A DNA stretch of 32,361 nt from Deltaproteobacteria bacterium (GTDB lineage Bacteria > Desulfobacterota > Desulfobacteria > Desulfobacterales > Magnetomoraceae): NCBI GenBank assembly GCA_002753725.1, contig PEAL01000019.1, positions 1-32,361 of the forward strand, given 5' to 3'. Within the stretch, counting starts at the first letter, position 1, and each line of letters opens with the position of its first letter. Position numbers and translations under genes: made by a program. Below are positions 1-7,098 of this stretch, piece by piece. The notes below the pieces were generated by a model, which made no database searches, was not told the DNA's origin, and saw only the letters and a program-made list of their open reading frames with translations.

Positions 1-13
1 GTAAGAAACGATC

Positions 14-382
14 ATGGGTGATGATGATCTATACCTTCGAACAATGCTGCGGCAGATTTTCGAGATTGAACAGTTTCAAGTTATCGACGTCGATGACGGA
101 CAAAAAGCCATTGATTATATAAAAAATAATCCCGTTGATATCTTGATCACAGATTTAATCATGCCCAAAAAAGAAGGCATTGAAACGATTAATGAACTTA
201 AAAATCTTTTTCCGGATTTGCCTGTTTTTGCCATGTCAGGGGGCAGCATGACCAATGCTCAGGTTTATCTTGATATTGCACAAACGCTTGGCGTTATGCA
301 TACATTTTTAAAACCTTTTAATATTAACGAAATGCTTGATGCTGTTAAATCGGTCATTAGTGAAAGAAACAAGCAATCTTGA
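14..382 (+). CDS. Single-domain response regulator (CheY-like receiver)
   Basis: A stand-alone receiver domain of 122 residues that would take a phosphoryl group from a histidine kinase. The acidic cluster is D3-D5, the phospho-acceptor is D47 in ITDLIMP, the switch Ser lies in the FAMSGGS strand near residue 75, and the conserved Lys is in FLKPF near residue 100. There is no output domain. The N-terminus is short: an in-frame TAA lies at 2-4, only three codons before this ATG, so the first beta strand is almost missing compared with normal receivers, which have about six residues before the acidic pair. Either the start is genuine and the strand is trimmed, or a frameshift lies at the window edge. 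No kinase is adjacent, so the partner is unknown. Confidence 0.8.
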   Translation: MGDDDLYLRTMLRQIFEIEQFQVIDVDDGQKAIDYIKNNPVDILITDLIMPKKEGIETINELKNLFPDLPVFAMSGGSMTNAQVYLDIAQTLGVMHTFLKPFNINEMLDAVKSVISERNKQS

Positions 383-438
383 CCCCATAACAAAATCAAC
401 TTATTGAAATCTATTGATAAACAAAAAGGATGGACCTT

Positions 439-1170
439 ATGCAATTTGCAGTCATTATTCCGGCAAGATATCAATCGAGCCGATTTGAAGGCAAACCACT
501 TGCCTTAATTCATAAAAAGCCTATGATTCAACATGTTTATGAGCGAGCCTCCCGTTCAACGTCTGCCAACACTGTTGTTGTCGCTACCGATGATGAACGC
601 ATACGACAGGCTGTTGAAGGTTTTGGTGGTAAAGTTATCATGACTGATACGGTTCATCGTTCTGGTACGGATCGTTTGGCCGAAGCCGCACAGTTATTGA
701 ATTTATCGGAACAAGATATTGTGATCAATGTCCAGGGAGATCAACCATTGATCGATCCTCGAAGTCTGGATCAAGTGGTGGAACCCTTTAAAACAGATTC
801 TCAACTGAATATGACCACCCTGGCATTTCGAATAATCAATTTACGAGAAAAAATTGACCCCAAAGATGTCAAAGTGGTTTTTGATAAAAATGGCAGCGCC
901 CTCTATTTTTCACGCGCACCCATTCCATTTGGTCGGGATAAGGCATCGGATGACATGTACAAACACCTGGGGGTTTATGCCTATCGCCGTCGGTTTCTGG
1001 ACACTTTTCACGAATTGCCCCAAGGACACCTTGAAAATGTCGAAAAATTGGAACAGTTGCGCGTTTTAGAAAATGGCATGCAGATCAGAATTGTTGTTAC
1101 AGAATTTGATTCGCCAGAAGTGGATATTCCACAGGATATTCAGCGAATAGAAGCACAGATGCCACTCTGA
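439..1170 (+). CDS. kdsB: 3-deoxy-manno-octulosonate cytidylyltransferase (CMP-Kdo synthetase)
   Basis: Activates Kdo with CTP to give CMP-Kdo for the inner core of lipopolysaccharide; cytosolic. The N-terminal nucleotide-binding motif IIPARYQSSRFEGKPL, the VVATDDERI segment, the HRSGTDRLAEA segment and NVQGDQPLID are all characteristic of KdsB. The length of 243 residues is normal for the family. An ATG at 430 is also in frame, but AAAGGA at 425-430 overlaps it, whereas that sequence is well spaced (8-9 nt) for the ATG at 439, so 439 is chosen. The gene implies an outer membrane with Kdo-containing LPS. No other Kdo gene is beside it. Confidence 0.95.
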   Translation: MQFAVIIPARYQSSRFEGKPLALIHKKPMIQHVYERASRSTSANTVVVATDDERIRQAVEGFGGKVIMTDTVHRSGTDRLAEAAQLLNLSEQDIVINVQGDQPLIDPRSLDQVVEPFKTDSQLNMTTLAFRIINLREKIDPKDVKVVFDKNGSALYFSRAPIPFGRDKASDDMYKHLGVYAYRRRFLDTFHELPQGHLENVEKLEQLRVLENGMQIRIVVTEFDSPEVDIPQDIQRIEAQMPL

Positions 1171-1225
1171 TATGCCGATTCGACAATTTAGCTTTATGTG
1201 AGTTCATTCACGAAAGGATTGCCTT

Positions 1226-2302
1226 GTGACATATTATTTAAAAGGATGGATCATTTTAAAAATGATCCTTATTTTTGGATTGATGAACAGCACGTTCACT
1301 GCCTGTCATCAAATAAAGAATTTTCCCGAATATGATGAAGCAACGAAGATGTGTGAACGAATATATGTTGCAGACGGCCCTGAGGATTTTGTTCTGGATC
1401 AATGGAACAATCCACCACGCTTGCTTATTTCATCTCATGAGCGACGAAAGCCTGAAACATTTGGAGGGATTTATTCTTTATCCTTAACAACCCATGCCAC
1501 TCAAAAACTTCAAAGAACCGGTGAAAATAATAGATTTAAAGCCTACAAACCTCATGGCATGGATATTCGTCATGTTGGCCAACAGACCTATTTATATGTC
1601 ATTTTACATGATCCATATCATCACAATCAAAGGATTGAAAATGCGATTGCTGTTTATGAAGTGTTTGAGAATGATCTTCTATTGATTGATGTGCTTGAGA
1701 ATTCAACATGCTTGTGGTCGCCCAACGATGTATCGGTCCTTCCAGATGGTCAAATTTATGTCACCAATGATTATCGCTCTTCATTTGATTTACTGTTTAA
1801 ACGAGCGGTATCTGAAATTGTTCATTATCAGCCAAAAACAAAAGCATGGCAGGTTGTTGCTAAAAATATGTGCTATGCAAATGGAATTCTTGCGCAATCG
1901 GATCATGTTTTTGTATCGACAACACTGGGCAATGAATTGTTGAAATTTAAAAGACAGTTAGATGGGCGTTTAGAAAATAAACAAACCATTGCCCGGATAA
2001 AAGGACTGGATAATATCATGCCATATCAGGGGCGGTTGTTAATCACTGCTCATTTAAGCAATTGGGCCTTTTTAAAGCATTATAAAAGTAAAGATTCCAT
2101 ATCTCCAACTGCCGTATACCTTGTCAATCCGAATCTTACAAATGACCCTTCAACGAGTACGCTGATTTATCGTAATGATGGCACTGATATCAGTGCGGCA
2201 TCTACAGCGATTATTCATAACCAGTTCTTGTACATTGCTCAGGTCTTTGATCCTTTTTTATTGAAATATTCTTATATGCCTATAGGAATAAATGGGAAGT
2301 GA
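1226..2302 (+). CDS. Paraoxonase/SMP-30-like beta-propeller protein, probably exported or lipid-anchored
   Basis: A 358-residue protein that resembles the six-bladed propellers of the paraoxonase (PON) and SMP-30/gluconolactonase group. Recognisable pieces are HGMDI near residue 110, SPNDVSVLPDGQIYVTND near 165-180, the NGI turn near 220 and DISAASTAIIHNQFLYIAQV near 325-345, matching the PON calcium-site and closing-blade segments. The PON family hydrolyses lactones and aryl esters; the substrate here is unknown. The N-terminus has a hydrophobic stretch ending in NSTFTAC, a weak lipobox with Cys27, so it may be a lipoprotein. The start is GTG, with AAAGGA about 8 nt upstream; an in-frame ATG at 1262 would shorten the signal region. 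It lies 55 nt after kdsB and may be co-transcribed. Confidence 0.65.
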   Translation: MTYYLKGWIILKMILIFGLMNSTFTACHQIKNFPEYDEATKMCERIYVADGPEDFVLDQWNNPPRLLISSHERRKPETFGGIYSLSLTTHATQKLQRTGENNRFKAYKPHGMDIRHVGQQTYLYVILHDPYHHNQRIENAIAVYEVFENDLLLIDVLENSTCLWSPNDVSVLPDGQIYVTNDYRSSFDLLFKRAVSEIVHYQPKTKAWQVVAKNMCYANGILAQSDHVFVSTTLGNELLKFKRQLDGRLENKQTIARIKGLDNIMPYQGRLLITAHLSNWAFLKHYKSKDSISPTAVYLVNPNLTNDPSTSTLIYRNDGTDISAASTAIIHNQFLYIAQVFDPFLLKYSYMPIGINGK

Positions 2303-2376
2303 AAGAGGGCTATCTTAAATTGAATATCAATGAAATTTATGATATTTATTTTTTAATTATAGCCGATGACGTGGTG

Positions 2377-2424
2377 CAATTTTCGAAAAAGCATTGAAAG
2401 CATACAATTTTTTTTCGAAAATTG
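2377..2424 (+). promoter_or_regulatory. Perfect 14-bp inverted repeat just upstream of paaK
   Basis: Arms CAATTTTCGAAAAA (2377-2390) and TTTTTCGAAAATTG (2411-2424) are exact reverse complements separated by 20 nt. Each arm also contains the self-complementary TTTTCGAAAA. This is the layout of two operator half-sites, or of an RNA hairpin. It ends four bases before the upstream in-frame ATG (2429), which leaves no room for a ribosome binding site there and supports the start at 2462. No regulator gene is adjacent. Confidence 0.5.
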
Positions 2425-2461
2425 ACTCATGAGTAAAGAAAAGAAAGGATTTAATACGAGA

Positions 2462-3763
2462 ATGATTTACAATATGGATTTTGAGACAATGCCGCGAGAA
2501 GCACTTGAAGCTATTCAACTGCGGCGATTGAAAGAAACCTTGTCCCGTGTATATGCGACGGTGCCTTTTTACCGGAAGCAATTTGATTTATCTGGAATTC
2601 AGCCCAAAGATATCAAAAGCCTGGAAGATTTAAAGCATATACCTTTTACAACAAAACAAGATTTACGAGATAATTATCCCTTTGGCATGTTTGCGGTTCC
2701 CATGGAAAATGTGGTACGAATCCACGCATCATCTGGAACAACGGGCCGCCCCACTGTTGTTGGATATACTGCACGAGATATTGATACCTGGTCAAGGCTG
2801 ATGGCACGGTCATTATGTGCAGCAGGCGCCACCCCGGGCGATATCATTCACAACGCATATGGTTATGGTCTGTTTACCGGAGGTTTGGGGGTTCACTATG
2901 GTGCTGAACGATTGGGGGCTTCTGTTATTCCTATATCCGGTGGAAACACAAAACGCCAGGTCATTATCATGCAGGATTTTGGTCCGACATTGATCACTTG
3001 TACCCCCTCTTATGCACTTCATCTGGTTGAAGTTGCTGCAGAAATGGGTGTAGATTTCAAAGATTTAAAATTTAAGGCAGGCATTTTTGGTGCAGAACCC
3101 TGGTCTGAGAGCATGCGCCAGGAAATTGAACAAAAATTGAATTTAAAAGCAATGGATATCTATGGTTTAAGCGAGGTCATCGGGCCGGGCGTTTCTATTG
3201 AATGTGTTGAAGCTCAAAAAGGGCTTCATGTATTTGAAGATCATTTCATTCCAGAGATCATTCATCCTGAAACAGGCGATGTCCTGCCTTTTGGTGAAAC
3301 GGGTGAACTGGTGTTTACATCCATTACCAAAGAAGCTTTCCCTGTCATTCGCTATCGAACCCGTGACATTACTGCATTGAATCCAGAACCCTGCATCTGT
3401 GGCAGAACCCATGTCCGCATGAATCGCGTCACTGGACGAACCGATGATATGCTGATTATCCGTGGTGTCAATGTGTTTCCATCGCAGATCGAGAGCGTAT
3501 TGATGGACATGGAAAATATTGAACCCCATTATCAGCTTGTTGTAGATCGTATCAACAATCTGGACATGCTCACAGTCATGGTTGAGGTCGGACAGCAGGT
3601 ATTTTCCGATGAAATAAAAGTCCTTCAAACGTTGGAACATTCGATTAGCAAGAATATAAAAGAAACCATTGGTGTGTCCACAAAAGTTAAATTGGTAGAG
3701 CCCAAAACCATTGCACGAAGTGAGGGAAAAGCTCAGCGTGTCATCGATAATCGAAAGATTTAA
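2462..3763 (+). CDS. paaK: Phenylacetate--CoA ligase (PaaK family)
   Basis: An ATP-dependent acyl-adenylate-forming enzyme that makes phenylacetyl-CoA (or a related aryl-CoA) from the acid, CoA and ATP; cytosolic. Visible motifs are the phosphate loop [10 protein letters not shown] (about residues 89-98), [12 protein letters not shown], the [15 protein letters not shown] strand, and the hinge [20 protein letters not shown] leading to the C-terminal AMP-binding domain. From this ATG the protein has 433 residues, typical of the family, and begins [15 protein letters not shown] as many PaaK proteins do. AAAGGA lies 12 nt upstream. An in-frame ATG at 2429 would add 11 residues but has no ribosome site and sits against an inverted repeat. 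A tandem ACT protein follows 38 nt later, a pairing frequent in anaerobic bacteria and archaea. Confidence 0.93.
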   Translation: MIYNMDFETMPREALEAIQLRRLKETLSRVYATVPFYRKQFDLSGIQPKDIKSLEDLKHIPFTTKQDLRDNYPFGMFAVPMENVVRIHASSGTTGRPTVVGYTARDIDTWSRLMARSLCAAGATPGDIIHNAYGYGLFTGGLGVHYGAERLGASVIPISGGNTKRQVIIMQDFGPTLITCTPSYALHLVEVAAEMGVDFKDLKFKAGIFGAEPWSESMRQEIEQKLNLKAMDIYGLSEVIGPGVSIECVEAQKGLHVFEDHFIPEIIHPETGDVLPFGETGELVFTSITKEAFPVIRYRTRDITALNPEPCICGRTHVRMNRVTGRTDDMLIIRGVNVFPSQIESVLMDMENIEPHYQLVVDRINNLDMLTVMVEVGQQVFSDEIKVLQTLEHSISKNIKETIGVSTKVKLVEPKTIARSEGKAQRVIDNRKI

Positions 3764-3801
3764 AAAAAGACAACTCATGAGAATCAAACAAGGAGGCATA
3801 A

Positions 3802-4233
3802 ATGTTTGTCAAACAATTATCAATCTTTTTAGAAAATAAAGTTGGACGGCTCAAAGAAGTCACTCAGTTATTAAAAGACAATGATGTCAATATTCGAACC
3901 CTGACCCTGTCTGACACGACAGATTTCGGTATCTTGCGGATCATTGTGGATAATTGCGCTAAAGCCGAACGTGCCCTCAAAGGCCAGGGATATACATTTA
4001 GCAAAACAGATGTCCTGGCTGTTGAAATCAAGGATGAACCCGGTGGATTGAATACTGTCCTTGAAATTGTTGATCGATCCGGTCTGAATATTGAATATCT
4101 ATACGCCTTTGTTCCTTCCCGTCAGGGTATGGCTGTGAACATTTTCCGATTTGATAATCTGGAGGCAGCCATTAAAGTGCTGACAGAAAATAACATCAAG
4201 GTTATTCAAGGCGATGAATTATATCAATTATAA
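3802..4233 (+). CDS. Tandem ACT-domain regulatory protein partnered with PaaK
   Basis: A 143-residue protein made of two ACT domains (about 1-67 and 70-143). The first begins KQLSIFLENKVGRLKEVTQL and the second AVEIKDEPGGLNTVLEIV; both carry the turn where ACT domains bind small ligands, typically amino acids. There is no catalytic domain, so an allosteric or ligand-sensing role is inferred. A strong AGGAGG lies 7 nt before the ATG. The gene follows paaK by 38 nt and almost certainly belongs to the same operon, so aromatic amino acid or arylacetate metabolism is a reasonable setting. The ligand cannot be read from sequence. Confidence 0.88.
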   Translation: MFVKQLSIFLENKVGRLKEVTQLLKDNDVNIRTLTLSDTTDFGILRIIVDNCAKAERALKGQGYTFSKTDVLAVEIKDEPGGLNTVLEIVDRSGLNIEYLYAFVPSRQGMAVNIFRFDNLEAAIKVLTENNIKVIQGDELYQL

Positions 4234-4243
4234 AGATAAGAAT

Positions 4244-4273
4244 GGGAATAAGAATGGGCTCATTCTTATTCCC
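4244..4273 (+). other. Perfect 13-bp hairpin between the ACT gene and hemW
   Basis: GGGAATAAGAATG (4244-4256) pairs exactly with CATTCTTATTCCC (4261-4273) around a GGCT loop. The left arm sits within a direct repeat of ATAAGAATGGG at 4236-4246 and 4248-4258. No T-tract follows on either strand, so it is not a classical intrinsic terminator; an mRNA-stabilising or pausing hairpin at the end of the paaK operon is possible. Confidence 0.5.
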
Positions 4274-4298
4274 CTGTTCCTCTCAGAAATAATAGATC

Positions 4299-5462
4299 TT
4301 GGAAAAAATACAAACAAACAATGAACGCAACATAGGCCTGTATATTCATATACCCTTTTGTATTCAAAAATGTCCTTACTGCGATTTTTACTCCATACCG
4401 ACGTGTCAATTCATACCAGACTACATTGATGCGTTGATCAAAGAAATTCAAATAAAATCAACGATTCATTTACCTGTGGATACCATTTATTATGGCGGTG
4501 GAACGCCGTCTGTATTGGATCCAAGTCAGATTGAGCGCATTTGCGAGAGCATCCAAAACCATTGGCAGGTTATTCAACATGCAGAAATTACCCTTGAAGC
4601 CAATCCTGGAACACTCACTGAAGAAAAATTGACTGCATGGAAGTCCTCTGGAATCAATCGTATCAACCTGGGCATTCAATCTTTTCATGACATCCATTTA
4701 AAACAGTTAGGAAGAATTTATACAGCATTTCAAGCACACCAGGCCATTGACTTGATCCAAAAAAAAGGATTTCAAAACATTGGCCTTGATTTGATATATG
4801 GTATACCCGAACAAACCTTAGACGATTTTGAAAAAGACCTTCTGATAGCCATAGAATACAAACCAGAGCATCTTTCATGTTATTCTCTCACCTATGAACC
4901 TGAAACCCCGTTGTATCAAAAAATGAAACAGAACACGATTAAACCATTATCAGAGAACATTGTGGCTCAAATGATGACATCATCGATGGATATTAGCGAA
5001 CAATCCGGTTATGATCATTATGAAACATCCAATTATGCATGGGGATCTGAGTTTCGATCCAGGCACAATCAAAAATATTGGGCGCTGTTACCTTATTTGG
5101 GATTCGGCGCTTCTGCCCATTCATTTTTAGACAATCGACGGTTCTGGAATGTGAAAGATGTCATTCAGTATATTAAACGTCTTTCATTATATCGTGATCC
5201 GGTGGATGGCAGCGAACACCTCACCCCGCAACAACACATGATAGAGGCCATTTTTTTAGGACTTAGAACCCAACAAGGTATTCAGGTTAAAGAGTTTGAA
5301 AAGCGTTTTTCTTTATATTTTAATGATATTTTTTCAGATGTACTGGACCCCTTAAGAATGGATGGCTATATTGAAAAAACACCGGAATGGTGCCGATTGA
5401 AACGTTCCGGTTGGTTTTATTTAGATAGTATTATTGAGCAAATGGTTCATTGTTTGTCATAA
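4299..5462 (+). CDS. hemW: Radical SAM heme chaperone HemW
   Basis: A 387-residue radical SAM protein. The cluster motif is CIQKCPYC followed by DFYS. HemN coproporphyrinogen dehydrogenases have a further Cys just after the third ligand where Phe stands here, so this is HemW rather than HemN. YYGGGTPS, LEANPGTLT and GIQSFHD follow, and the heme-binding signature HNxxYW is present as HNQKYW. HemW is known as a heme chaperone that hands heme to respiratory proteins. The start is TTG: an in-frame stop lies at 4293 and no ATG occurs before the cluster motif. No good Shine-Dalgarno is visible. It faces the radical SAM gene at 6809-5532, with a palindrome between them. Confidence 0.9.
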   Translation: MEKIQTNNERNIGLYIHIPFCIQKCPYCDFYSIPTCQFIPDYIDALIKEIQIKSTIHLPVDTIYYGGGTPSVLDPSQIERICESIQNHWQVIQHAEITLEANPGTLTEEKLTAWKSSGINRINLGIQSFHDIHLKQLGRIYTAFQAHQAIDLIQKKGFQNIGLDLIYGIPEQTLDDFEKDLLIAIEYKPEHLSCYSLTYEPETPLYQKMKQNTIKPLSENIVAQMMTSSMDISEQSGYDHYETSNYAWGSEFRSRHNQKYWALLPYLGFGASAHSFLDNRRFWNVKDVIQYIKRLSLYRDPVDGSEHLTPQQHMIEAIFLGLRTQQGIQVKEFEKRFSLYFNDIFSDVLDPLRMDGYIEKTPEWCRLKRSGWFYLDSIIEQMVHCLS

Positions 5463-5500
5463 AAAAGGGTCACATCTTTATCAATAACCACATGGGCAAG

Positions 5501-5528
5501 ACTCCCAAATCTAAAGATTGGGGACTCC
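5501..5528 (+). repeat. Palindromic repeat, copy A (TAAA-loop family)
   Basis: A 28-nt unit beginning ACTCCCAAATC, loop TAAA, then GATTGGGG and ACTCC. It aligns without gaps to copy C at 17281-17308 with 24 of 28 identical. Two of the four changes are T to G at position 10 and A to C at position 17, which are paired in the hairpin, so the pairing is kept. It lies between convergent hemW and the radical SAM gene, three nt beyond the latter's stop codon, and could act as a bidirectional terminator hairpin. Confidence 0.7.
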
Positions 5529-5531
5529 AAT

Positions 5532-6809
5532 CTAAAACCAATGGGGTCTATCTTTTTTAAGATCATCAATCTTATATTGAAGCCAATGCTCCAAACCTTT
5601 TTTAATATAAAACTTAGGAAATAAAATGTTGTCATCCGGACTGATGATACCATCATCAACAGCTTGTTTCGCCAATTGCGTATAGGGATAAATACGAATT
5701 CCCACAGTCACTCGCATGGAATCAAGTTCTAATGAATCTGCAAAATCAAGGCTTTCCTGAACAGTTTCTTTTGTTTCCAATGGGCTGCCTAATAATAAAA
5801 ATCCCATCTGCTTAATATTAAATTTTTTGAATGTCTCCGAAATTTTGATAATATCTTGTGGTTGACATTTTTTATTCAGACTTTGGAGTATTTTTGCAGA
5901 TCCGCTTTCAAAACCCAGACTTACCTCTTTGCAACCGGCTTGTGACATTTTTTGGATTAACTCAGTATCCACTTTCCATGGATATACAATACAACGCCAT
6001 GAAATATTTAAACCTTCTGAAATAATTAGGTCACAGATTTTTTTGGCATAAGACAGTGGCAAGTTGAAATTGTTATCAACAAAGTAAAAATAATTGAAAC
6101 CCGCATCACAATATTGGGATAAATTTTTTACCACATATTGAGGGTTTCTTGTCCGCAGGATCTCCCCTTCAATAATTGACGTTGAACAATAGGTGCATTT
6201 CATGGGACATCCTCTACGAGTTTGAAAGGGTATCCAAATTGTTTGATCTTGCATTTCAGAAGGTGCCCAAATATGAATGTTGGGTAAGGGTAAAGGATAA
6301 TCATCTAAACAGGTTATTATTTTTTTTTCTCCCATTAATCCTTTTAATGGTAAATATAGACCAGGTATCCCGTCAAGATTAGCATTTTTTTCAAGTCTTT
6401 CCAGTAGTAAAAGAAAGGACTTTTCACCTTCACCCTGAAACCCCATGTCGGCTTTGAGATAATCCAAAGCACTTTGCGGAAAAATGCTATACCCTGGGCC
6501 TCCTATAACAACAGGAACATCTGTACATTTTCGGCAAAAAGAAATCATGAATTTAACAGGCTCAAGAAGAAACTTTTGTGGTGTCATCACCTGGTCATCT
6601 ATATTTCTAACTGAAATTCCAATAACATGGGGATTAAATTCCTCAATGGACTTTTTAAGAATAATGAGGCCGTCCCTATGATCCATCATATTGATTAATT
6701 GAATATCATGCCCCGCATCTTCTGTCGCACGTGCAATGCAACCTAGCCCCAAGGGTAGAACTGGCATGCTTATGGTTTCATTATTTGCTGATATCAATAA
6801 AACTTTCAT
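5532..6809 (-). CDS. B12-binding-domain radical SAM protein
   Basis: A 425-residue protein with an N-terminal cobalamin-binding-like Rossmann domain (about 1-135: MKVLLISANN, then HVIGISVRN, then VVIGGPG and GFQGEGEKSF) followed by a radical SAM domain with the cluster motif C201-x3-C205-x2-C208 (RRGCPMKCTYC) and GFESGSAKIL near 315. The classic DxHxxG cobalamin ligand motif is not obvious; DHRDG near residue 43 is the nearest. Relatives include BchE-like cyclases and class B methylases, whose substrates cannot be told from sequence. The gene is flanked by palindromes (5501-5528 and 6997-7042) in opposite orientation and is divergent from the exporter at 7099. A short gap and no other modifying enzymes mean its substrate is unknown. 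Confidence 0.85.
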   Translation of the reverse strand: MKVLLISANNETISMPVLPLGLGCIARATEDAGHDIQLINMMDHRDGLIILKKSIEEFNPHVIGISVRNIDDQVMTPQKFLLEPVKFMISFCRKCTDVPVVIGGPGYSIFPQSALDYLKADMGFQGEGEKSFLLLLERLEKNANLDGIPGLYLPLKGLMGEKKIITCLDDYPLPLPNIHIWAPSEMQDQTIWIPFQTRRGCPMKCTYCSTSIIEGEILRTRNPQYVVKNLSQYCDAGFNYFYFVDNNFNLPLSYAKKICDLIISEGLNISWRCIVYPWKVDTELIQKMSQAGCKEVSLGFESGSAKILQSLNKKCQPQDIIKISETFKKFNIKQMGFLLLGSPLETKETVQESLDFADSLELDSMRVTVGIRIYPYTQLAKQAVDDGIISPDDNILFPKFYIKKGLEHWLQYKIDDLKKDRPHWF

Positions 6810-6996
6810 TGGTTAATATCCTGATTTATTTTATTATTTTTGATATCTATACGCTTTTAGGCTTGTAAAGTCAATATTCTGGCAAAGATTTTTATTGAAT
6901 TGCATCGTCACGGAGCGAAAAAATTGTAACAGACTGCCTTCTTTTCATCTCTCAAATTGTATGATAGAAGGAGGTTACAATTTTTAAGTACTTGAT

Positions 6997-7042
6997 GACT
7001 CCCATAATGGGTTAGTCAGACGTCCAAATCTTTACATTTGGA
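6997..7042. repeat. Palindromic repeat, copy D plus an adjacent small hairpin
   Basis: Two adjacent hairpins in the divergent gap upstream of the exporter gene. The first (6997-7017) has GACT-CCCA, loop TAA, TGGG-TT-AGTC. The second (7023-7042) has TCCAAAT and ATTTGGA; read on the minus strand it shows TAAA in the loop region, the same as copies A, B and C. This copy is the most diverged and lies in the opposite orientation to copy A. An unassigned AAGGAGGT sits nearby at about 6967-6974, with only an 8-codon frame around it. Confidence 0.5.
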
Positions 7043-7098
7043 AGCCCAACTGTTGACAAACATGAGGGTGTTATTAAATTGTAGTTCCTAAGCGTGAC

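Noticed and set aside
2303..2370. A large hairpin (GGCTAT ... ATAGCC) after the paraoxonase-like gene as a terminator
   Set aside because: The outer 6-bp stem and inner ATATCA/TGATAT pair exist, but the loop is long and interrupted and no T-tract follows; too weak to call.
3167..3799. A 210-codon minus-strand frame opposite paaK
   Set aside because: Entirely antisense to a well-conserved enzyme gene, with no recognisable domain and Cys/His-rich low-sense sequence; a shadow frame.
6810..7098. A small peptide precursor in the radical SAM/exporter gap
   Set aside because: Despite an AAGGAGGT sequence only frames of up to 8 codons are near it; no leader-like or Gly-Gly peptide was found.
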